Origin: Aurifilum marmelostoma
Taxonomy: Eukaryota > Ascomycota > Sordariomycetes > Diaporthales > Cryphonectriaceae
Assembly (NCBI GenBank): GCA_027559495.1
Contig: JAMXSV010000015.1
Span: 124,001-188,000 of the forward strand
DNA: 64,000 bases
Direction: 5' to 3'
This document shows positions 56,800 through 64,000 of the stretch, in pieces (within the stretch, counting starts at the first letter, position 1; each line of letters opens with the position of its first letter). The position numbers were made by a program, and so were the translations under genes. A model generated the notes under the pieces. It was given only the letters and a program-made list of their open reading frames with translations, made no database searches and had not been told where the DNA came from.

Positions 56800-58874
56800 C
56801 TCGTGCCTTGGCTAGTTTGAACTTGAGGTAGTATAAACTCCAAGTTACCAAGGGGTGGTGATCCGGCCCTTGAGGAGCAACAAAAGTGCCTACATCACAA
56901 GCCGAATATAGGGTACCCTCACACACCTACACACATATATATACATAAATATATATAACACAACGATGACCTCAGTCTACAAGAACAGAATTGGTAGACA
57001 GTGCTAATCGGCCCGCAAGTACTAAACCAAAGAGGAAAATGGCAAAATGCTTCTGCCTAGGGGAGTGCCGAGGGCCTCTTCTTGCCATGGTTAGCTGGAT
57101 GGCATAACAATAGCGTGATCCTGCCAGGTCGCAATTCGGAATTATCATTCGTGATCGGAGAACAATTTAACCCACACTTTTCCAGCCACCTTCTCAGTTA
57201 TCTTAGACCTCTACTTGCCGTTCAACCGGAGCAGTATGACCGATCTTGTCTGCAGGTCGTCATGTGGTCACAGAAGAAAAAGAAAGAAACGTGACCTGTT
57301 CCACGTCAGCATCATGCCCATCTTCATGTTAACGAGAGAGAAAAAAGGCACATTGTAATATTGTCTGCAATATTGGGTAGCGTGTGGTCTCTTTCAGGAA
57401 AGGTGGCCCCCTCCACGGGAATCTCAAGCCAGCCACGTAGCTCCCTCGACCATAAGCGTCCCAGGCGTGTACTTTTCTGCATGCATGGTGCATGGCGTGC
57501 TGAGATGTCGACATTGCGTTCTAGGCCGTGCAGATGGTAAGCCGCTGACCACGATATTGCTCCATTTCAACCCCCCCTCGGCATTGCTTAAGACGGAACT
57601 CGGTAAGTGGGATGTATTGGTATCTAGTTCCCGGAGGCAAGATGGAATTCGCACGCAAAGGATTGGGATCTCTTGTTGAAGCTTGAATTCAAGCCAGCAA
57701 AGTACAGATAGATGCTAGAATTACCTACACATTTTAATTGAGGGAAAAGCCCGTCGGCACTAACTTGCCATGTCCCCGCCCACACAAACTGATGAGAAAG
57801 AATATACTTAGATGGGCAAGGGGCCTTCGACAGGACGTACTTGAATATTCTTACTGTTAGGTTGCCGGGAAGCACTCGTCCGTTTTAATGATAACGTAGA
57901 ATAAATCTCGAGATTAATGCAATTCGTCTCTTTGATGATATGAGACTGGCCTTTTCGATATTTTGATTCTGATACCACCGCGATTGTTGTGTGTTTTGTT
58001 TCGTTCAGCAATCAGGCCCTACACTCAACGAGTAATTGATTGACCGCTCTAACACTTTGCGGATCACTCCCGGGTTCTAGCTACTGTTGTCTTGATGATA
58101 GAATAACTCTCAATACAACGGTCCATTACTCTGCAGAATCAATTGCGATGACAGGAAGGTTGTGATGTGTTTATAGGAGACAAGATTCTTCATTGCATTA
58201 TTTCTTTAATTTTTTTTTTGGGGGGGGGTGACGGATTCGAAGTATTCACTATAATGAACCTATCTCCATGCGATCAATCTGTAAGGCTGTAGTACATATC
58301 GATCACGCTCTACCGACATCCAATTGAATTGGAGGTGCTGGAGCAGCATGTTGACCTCGACTTTTCTCAGAACGGAACTGATCTGCTAAAAAGTGATACA
58401 AAATATGTCATAATTTTGTTAGGGCAACTGCAGGCGGCAAACGTGGGCAGGAACACACTGCGGGGTTCTCGCTGGAAGGTTACCACCCTGCCACCTTCCG
58501 CCATGAGCAGGCATTTGTTGTCAGAGTGCGAACATCAAGCTCAAAGTCAATCGCACGGTTCAACCTTGATCGCTGGTAAACATAATGAGTCTGCTATCAA
58601 CCCCGCCATGACAACCTCACACTGCATCCCACTCAGCACCAGTCTTGGCCAGGATATCTTGGGTATCTTGTGATTCATCAACTAATCTGCCTAGTTCGGT
58701 ATGTTGTCGTCAAGCAGATGCCTGATTGATGATCATTAGTTTCTAGCCATGATCGAGGTTTTTTGGCATATGTTTGGTCTGACGATGGCCTACAACTAGG
58801 TATTGTCAGTCCTTGATGAGCTTCTCTACCTAGAGGACGATCAATCGCCATCCTAGTCAGCCAGTTCCATACCA
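56800..58874. other. Long divergent intergenic region, no gene seen
   Basis: Lies between the minus-strand glutaminase and the plus-strand MFS gene and holds both promoters. An AT-rich stretch with TATATA lies near 56934-56960 and a T/G run at 58206-58229. Short ORFs here lack support. Confidence 0.45.
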
Positions 58875-60474
58875 ATGGCCACGAACAGGCTCAACGACGC
58901 CCGCCTCCGCGACGAGGAACGCCAGCCCTTACTCCCCTCCTTCAGCCCTCGTCCGCCTTACAGCAGCCACGAGCACGGCCAGAAGCAGATCGTCTCCTTC
59001 GGTCCCGACGACCCAGAGAACCCCTACTCGTGGTCCCGCGCCAGAAAATCAACCCAGGTCCTCCAGATCTTCATCCTCGCCCTTCTGTCACCCGCGGCAT
59101 CGTCCATTCTTGCCCCTGCCGCTGATGCCATCGCTACAGACCTCGAGACAGGCCCAGGGCTGGTCCTGGCCAGCCAGACAGGGTTTGTATGTATGCTCGG
59201 CGTGGGCCCGCTCTTCCTGGCGCCCATGAGCGAGACTTTTGGGCGACGCAGGCTCTTTGTTCTGTGCTTTGGGGTGTTTGCGCTGCTGCAGATCCCCACG
59301 GCCCTGGTGCGGAGAGTTGAGGGCTTTATTGTTCTGAGGACGCTGTCGGGCTTCTTCGGGAGCGTCAGTGTGGCCAACGGTGGTGGGAGCATCTCGGATA
59401 TGTTTGAGGAGCAGGAGAGCAGGAGCCAGGTGCTGGGGGTATACCTGGTGGCGCCCGTCTTGGGTCCCACGATCGGGTGAGTTTTCATGAATTTCATTTC
59501 TCATGCTGATTCATTTAATCACGCGTGCTGACACATCATAAAGACCTCTCGTCGGTGGTCTGGTGGTTGCGCATCTAAGCTGGCGGTGGATCTTCTGGAT
59601 TCTCCTGGTTGCGTCGAGTTTGGTCACCGGCATGTGTTATTTTTCGCTTCACGAGACACGGGCCGTCACCATCCTGGAGAGGCGCAAGAGCCAGTTGCAG
59701 AGGAAGCATCCAGAGATGGAGTACACGGTCGAGGGCTGTTCTTCGGCGGATCAGTCCATTCTCGGCAAGATTGCTCAGAACAGCACCCGCGCTGTCCGGA
59801 TCCTCACGACCCAGCCCATCGTCCTCACCATGTCACTGTACCAGGCACTCATATTCACTTCCATGTACAGCCTGTACGCAGAGTACGCAGCCATCTGGTC
59901 GGGCAGCCCATACTTCTTCAACAGAGCCCAGCTTGGATGGGCATACCTGGCGCCAGTGCTGGGCTTCGTGCTCACATCGGTGTTCATTGTGCGCTACAAC
60001 AGCAGGCTGTACAAATATCTGGCCAGACGTCACAGTGACGACAATGACGACGACGATCACCACCAAGAAGGGCAGCCCGAGTACCGCCTGCCTATGGCTA
60101 ACATCGGAGCCGTGTTCCTGCCAGCATCACTGTTCTGGTTCGGGTGGGCGCTGCAGCGTCAATGCACCTGGCCAGTCCCACTGGCGGCGATGCTCCTCTT
60201 CGGGTCGAGCCAGGTGAGCATTTTCAACACGGTGCAGACCTACTACATTGATGCGTACGCGAGCAAGGCCGCCTCGGCTCTGGCGGCTGGGGCATTTCTG
60301 CGGAGCATGGCAGGCGGAATTGTGCCCCTGTTTGTGGGAGGCATGTTCGAGAGGCTTGGGTACGGGGTTGGGTTTAGTGTTTTCGGGGTGCTGAGCTTGG
60401 TCTTGATGCCGGCGCCTATGATGTTCTACTGGAAAGGTCGATGGCTGAGGGAGAGGTTTCCTTTCCGGGGTTGA
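58875..60474 (+). CDS. MFS transporter, DHA1 (Tpo/MDR-like) family
   Basis: Two exons, 58875-59476 and 59544-60474, give 510 residues; the intron splits GPTIG|PLVGG with a CATAAAG acceptor. A soluble N-terminus ending in GPDDPENPYSWSRARK, usual for fungal polyamine/drug proton antiporters, is followed by about 12 membrane segments. Motifs are FLAPMSETFGRRR (motif A), LGVYLVAPVLGPTIGPLVGG (motif C, the antiporter motif) and HLSWRWIFWILL. A His/Asp-rich cytoplasmic loop (SDDNDDDDHHQEGQ) sits between segments 8 and 9. It probably exports small toxic compounds or polyamines. It converges with the gag-like gene, 293 bp apart, with no obvious functional link. Confidence 0.9.
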
Positions 60475-60767
60475 TGGTATATTCATTATCCATTGATACG
60501 CATCACCCGCTTGGGTATATCAGACTAGTATGCGGTTCCAGTGGAAGAGAGAGAGGACGTGTGGACAGGAGATGCTTTGACTGTCCAACTCCGTATGAGT
60601 CAATGTCATATTTATACAGTATTATACACAACCCGAAAAGAAAAAAAAACCAATGCTCATGCAGACACCTTGAAAACAGCCCTGAAAACCGGTTCTGTGT
60701 ACCCATTTGTATGTTCTTCAAACACAATATCAGCCCTTCTTTGGGGATCCTTCTTTTCTTACGACCC

Positions 60768-61844
60768 TCACTCATCATCAACGCCCTTGGCCCGTAACCT
60801 CCTCCTCTCCCTCACCTCCCTCCCATGCACCGTGCTGAGATCCCCCATCAGCCTCGCCCAGGTCAAGCCGCCCCTCTCCAGCTCCCTCCCCAGCGTCATG
60901 CTCAGCCCCTCGTAGCGATCACACCGGGCCAGCCCCAGCACCGCCATGACCAGCACCAGGTTGTCATTGGGCTGCGGCTCGGCCTGGTAAAGCCTCCTGC
61001 GCAGGTACTGCAGCCTCAGGCAGAACTCGCGCAGGGAGCCGTCGAAGCGGTGGTCCGCGGGGGTGATGCTGCTCAGCTCGGCCATCCAGGTGGAGACGTC
61101 CTCGCCCGCGGCCCGGGGCAGGGCCTCGAGGACGAGGTCGTGGAGGGCGCGGGGGTCGTCGTCCTCGGACGGGTCGTAGCCGTAGGCCAGGAGGGTGTCG
61201 CGGACTTCGGCGGAGAAGGAGCCTACCATGAGGAGGCAGACGGCTGCGCGGTTGGAGGCGTGCTGGTCGGGGTTGGCGGGGTTGTTGTTGTCGTCATTCT
61301 TTGATGGACCCTGGGCAGTGATGTAGTGGGCCAGGCCGTGGAAGCGGAGGGTGCGCTTGAGGATGTCGTCCCACTCGTCCAGGTTCTCGAGGCCCAGGAG
61401 CCGCGGGAGTGACGGCAGCTCGATGGCCTGGTGTCGCAAGGGGGCACTAGTACCAGGAGATGATGGTTGCGTTGGGGTAGAGGAGGGCTTAGGAGAAGAG
61501 AAAGAGGGAAATCTCGGCTGTGGACGCTGTAGGAGGAGGCTCTGGCTCTGGTTTTGGGTTGGGGTCTGTGGCTGGTGGTGTTGGTGCTGTGGTTGAGGAG
61601 CGGGCACGATGCTGTCGTAGGCCGGTGGCATCAAGATCTCATCCCGGAAGCTCGTGTACTCTGCGCGGTGGTGCTGGCCCACATCGAAGTCCTTCCTCTG
61701 GTACAGGATGCCCGAGATGATGCTCTGGCCTGTGGCCCACGTCGCAGACGCCCATGCCTGGCTGCGGCTGTGCTGTTTTGACGACGATGATGTTGTTGGT
61801 GGTGCTCCCCAGAGTGGGCCTGTGCTTGCCGAATAGGATGTCAT
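60768..61844 (-). CDS. Gag-like protein (Copia/UBN2-type gag domain), possibly host-used
   Basis: From the first in-frame ATG (61844) there are 358 residues. The first 150 are Ser/Pro/Gln-rich. The rest, from about LGLENLDEWDDILKRTLRFHGL through VCLLMVGSFSAEVRDTLLAYGYDP and FDGSLREFCLRLQYLRRRLY, follows the pattern of Copia-type gag (UBN2/DUF4219-like) helices: a short domain in which W-x2-I-K, 'v.d.L' and 'fc..lq.lr..L' recur. There is no zinc knuckle, protease, integrase or reverse transcriptase downstream, and no LTR was found. It could be a domesticated gag or a relic kept by chance; assignment is from pattern memory only. Composition is GC-rich and codon use regular, without RIP-like decay. 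Confidence 0.5.
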   Translation of the reverse strand: MTSYSASTGPLWGAPPTTSSSSKQHSRSQAWASATWATGQSIISGILYQRKDFDVGQHHRAEYTSFRDEILMPPAYDSIVPAPQPQHQHHQPQTPTQNQSQSLLLQRPQPRFPSFSSPKPSSTPTQPSSPGTSAPLRHQAIELPSLPRLLGLENLDEWDDILKRTLRFHGLAHYITAQGPSKNDDNNNPANPDQHASNRAAVCLLMVGSFSAEVRDTLLAYGYDPSEDDDPRALHDLVLEALPRAAGEDVSTWMAELSSITPADHRFDGSLREFCLRLQYLRRRLYQAEPQPNDNLVLVMAVLGLARCDRYEGLSMTLGRELERGGLTWARLMGDLSTVHGREVRERRRLRAKGVDDE

Positions 61845-64000
61845 GCTGGACTGGGGGGTGGTTTTGGTCTGTCTTCTCACGAGCTCGACGTTCTATCAGA
61901 TGGATAGGCAACGCATTTGACAATGACTACAAGAGAAAATGAACAAGATGGCACAAGTTCAAATCACACAGACAGCCTTGAGGCTCTTCGATTCAACGTA
62001 AAAGAACTGAAGACAATTTCAATATTCGTTACTGTAAATAGATAGGTCAACAACAGGTTTCGAATCGCCCACAACCCACATTGCATCACCCTCCAGAGCA
62101 GCACAGGCCCCTCCCCCACACCCACAGGCTGGGTACGATCGATCGCCACTAAGCAAAGCCGCCCCGGGGCAAACAGCGAAGAGCTTGATCCGTATCCACT
62201 CGTTTCTGGCTCCTCGGGCAACGCTGCAGACCGTTGCAGTGGCCAAGAGCTGGAGGAGGCGCTGCCGCTTGGCTGCTCAGGGCCTAGCTGTCAGCTCATC
62301 GCTCGAGGGGACGGCCGTGAGTGGCGCTGGAGTAATTGGTGGGCTGGGGGACGAGACAGAAGAGATAAAAAGCCCCTGCATGTGGCTTGTGTGTCCCCGG
62401 GTGATCCCATGGCGCCAACTGCAACTCGCCTCCGGACACAAGTCTCCGGCTGGCTGCGGTGTGGTGATGTGACAGTGGCACCGAGGATGGAGATTGTTAG
62501 TATGATCATCTTGCTGGCCAGCGACATGTAAATAGAGGTCATGACACGAGGACACTCACATACATATAAGAATACAGATCAAGATGCTGCTGAAGGCATT
62601 TACACAAAATAGTATCCAAGGTGGCCAAGGATATGTGGGCTGCTCCAGCAGGGTAGGGTGTTTTTGGACTGGTGGATGCTAGCGAAAGAAAGGTCGGATG
62701 TTACCGCCATCTCTACTATGGCAGACCTGAGACAAGGGTGCCGAATGATGCACAAGTACAGCAGCGGCTAGAAAAAGAAGAGGGGGTAGCGCGTCTTAAA
62801 TCGATGAGGAGTTGCTTGACGGAATGGACACGGCGCGTTGATTAATCAGATGCATTGCAGCATCAATACAAATAATTGTCAAACAATCCAAGAAGGCATA
62901 GTCTCCTCCGTCGCCATCCAAGACACGCCGATGGGTGCCAATGGGACGGTCTAGCTTAGTGGATGGATGGTTGCTGTCTCGCTCCCAGGTTTGTGGTGTG
63001 TGATATTCGGTACGCATGCAGATAGTACCCTAATCATTCAGCAAGAATCAGTCTGTTGTACATGAAGGCCTGCGGATAATCGAAATCACTTTCCAGCCGA
63101 AAATTGAGGTGGCAGCACGAAAAAGAGTGGTGAGAGAATCGAAAGAAGAGTGCCTGGGAGTGGAAAGAGACATCAGCTGTGATATCATGACGGTGTCTCA
63201 GACACATCGGGGATGCTACCTGGCAAGGTGGTCCTCACATATGAGACGCGCATAGCAGAGATGATCTAGTGGTCTCTGATCACATCTGTAGCTGTGGATG
63301 TAAGTGATAGCCTAAAGATCAACCATGGTGAATAAGTCTTGATGCTATTATTGTGAAGTCATCGCAGGGTCGGATGGATGGCAAGGTCGACAATGGCCGA
63401 CGGATGTTCCCGAGGATTCATCCAGCCTGAAACACACAAGGCCCAGCCGATCATCTCTGCTTTCTTATTCAGTATTCATCATACTGTACGGAGTGCTATG
63501 GTACAGCACAAGGCATAAACAGCACTAGACTGTGGTATCAACCATGGTTCGTGCTGCCACTCTAGCACTCTCTCTACAGCCGTACAGCGGAGGAAAAGAC
63601 CCGCGCAGACGGGGGCACCCAGCAAGGGTTGATCAAGTGCCAAGGCCGCAAGCCAAGCTTGCCAAGTTTCCAACCCGTTCTGATGTCACTCTAGCGCTGG
63701 TGCTGACGTGCCCGCTGCTGAATTGCTTCTTTTCGTCCTTTTTGCCTTTTTTCCCTACCGTCAGTGACAGTCCGTGCAGGTCTGGCCTGGCCTCGAATAG
63801 GCCACAATCATCAGACTATACTAGCAACCTAGATGATTGATCGAGATGGGTCCTGTCTACTACTTCCCATTTGGTAATACAAAGTACAACGCCTCAGAGG
63901 AAAGTGACGAGTGTCACCTTGAACGTAGACGAACGAGCAGGGCTCCCTTTACAGTGACGTCAACCAGGGAGATATATCGTGAGACTTTATTTTATAATAA
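61845..64000. other. Right-end region, no gene supported
   Basis: Includes the promoter side of the gag-like gene. Several ORFs of 60-100 codons overlap on both strands without recognisable features. The window ends in A/T-rich sequence. Confidence 0.45.

Overview
The window is nuclear DNA of a filamentous ascomycete (Pezizomycotina, probably Sordariomycetes). Genes are separated by long non-coding gaps and carry short introns (about 50-120 bp) with GTRNGY donors and CTRAC branch sites. Two fungal Zn2Cys6 regulators, a HapX-type bZIP, a berberine-bridge-type oxidase, a GtaA-type glutaminase and several MFS carriers are present. No rRNA, tRNA, CRISPR array or intact transposon was found. Most exon structures were built by hand, and in each the summed exon length gives an uninterrupted frame.

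Layout. 1-5 kb: an open-ended low-complexity ORF, then a seven-exon cutinase-regulator-like Zn2Cys6 factor (minus). 5.7-11.1 kb: a secreted FAD-linked oxidase (minus), a small secreted protein (plus) and a MetX-like alpha/beta-hydrolase (minus); the last two each need one homopolymer base removed to read through. 11.1-15.9 kb: no supported gene. 15.9-20.3 kb: a second Zn2Cys6 factor, a perfect 48-bp-arm hairpin and a polysaccharide deacetylase-like gene. 20.9-26.4 kb: one very long intron-poor ORF of unknown function. 26.4-32.3 kb: no supported gene. 32.4-34.6 kb: hapX (minus), with two ATCTGATAA sites and CCAAT boxes upstream. 36.9-41.5 kb: housekeeping block with COG2 (frameshifted), mitochondrial ribosomal protein uL1m and cytosolic glutamyl-tRNA synthetase; the last two are divergent and share a promoter with a 14-bp palindrome. 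42.3-47.4 kb: two 2-oxoglutarate/Fe(II) oxygenases flanking a Dal5-type MFS carrier. 47.8-53.7 kb: a CorA-like membrane protein, a possible small mitochondrial protein, an uncertain membrane ORF and SRP54. 54.6-61.8 kb: secreted glutaminase, a DHA1-type MFS carrier and a gag-like ORF. 61.8-64 kb: nothing recognised.

The strongest points beyond routine annotation are the SreA-type sites in front of hapX, the long perfect hairpin, the divergent transporter/oxygenase group with a GC-AG intron, the palindrome in the uL1m/GluRS promoter, and three independent +1 homopolymer frameshifts that look like a shared sequencing or assembly fault. I did not find a clearly new multi-gene system.
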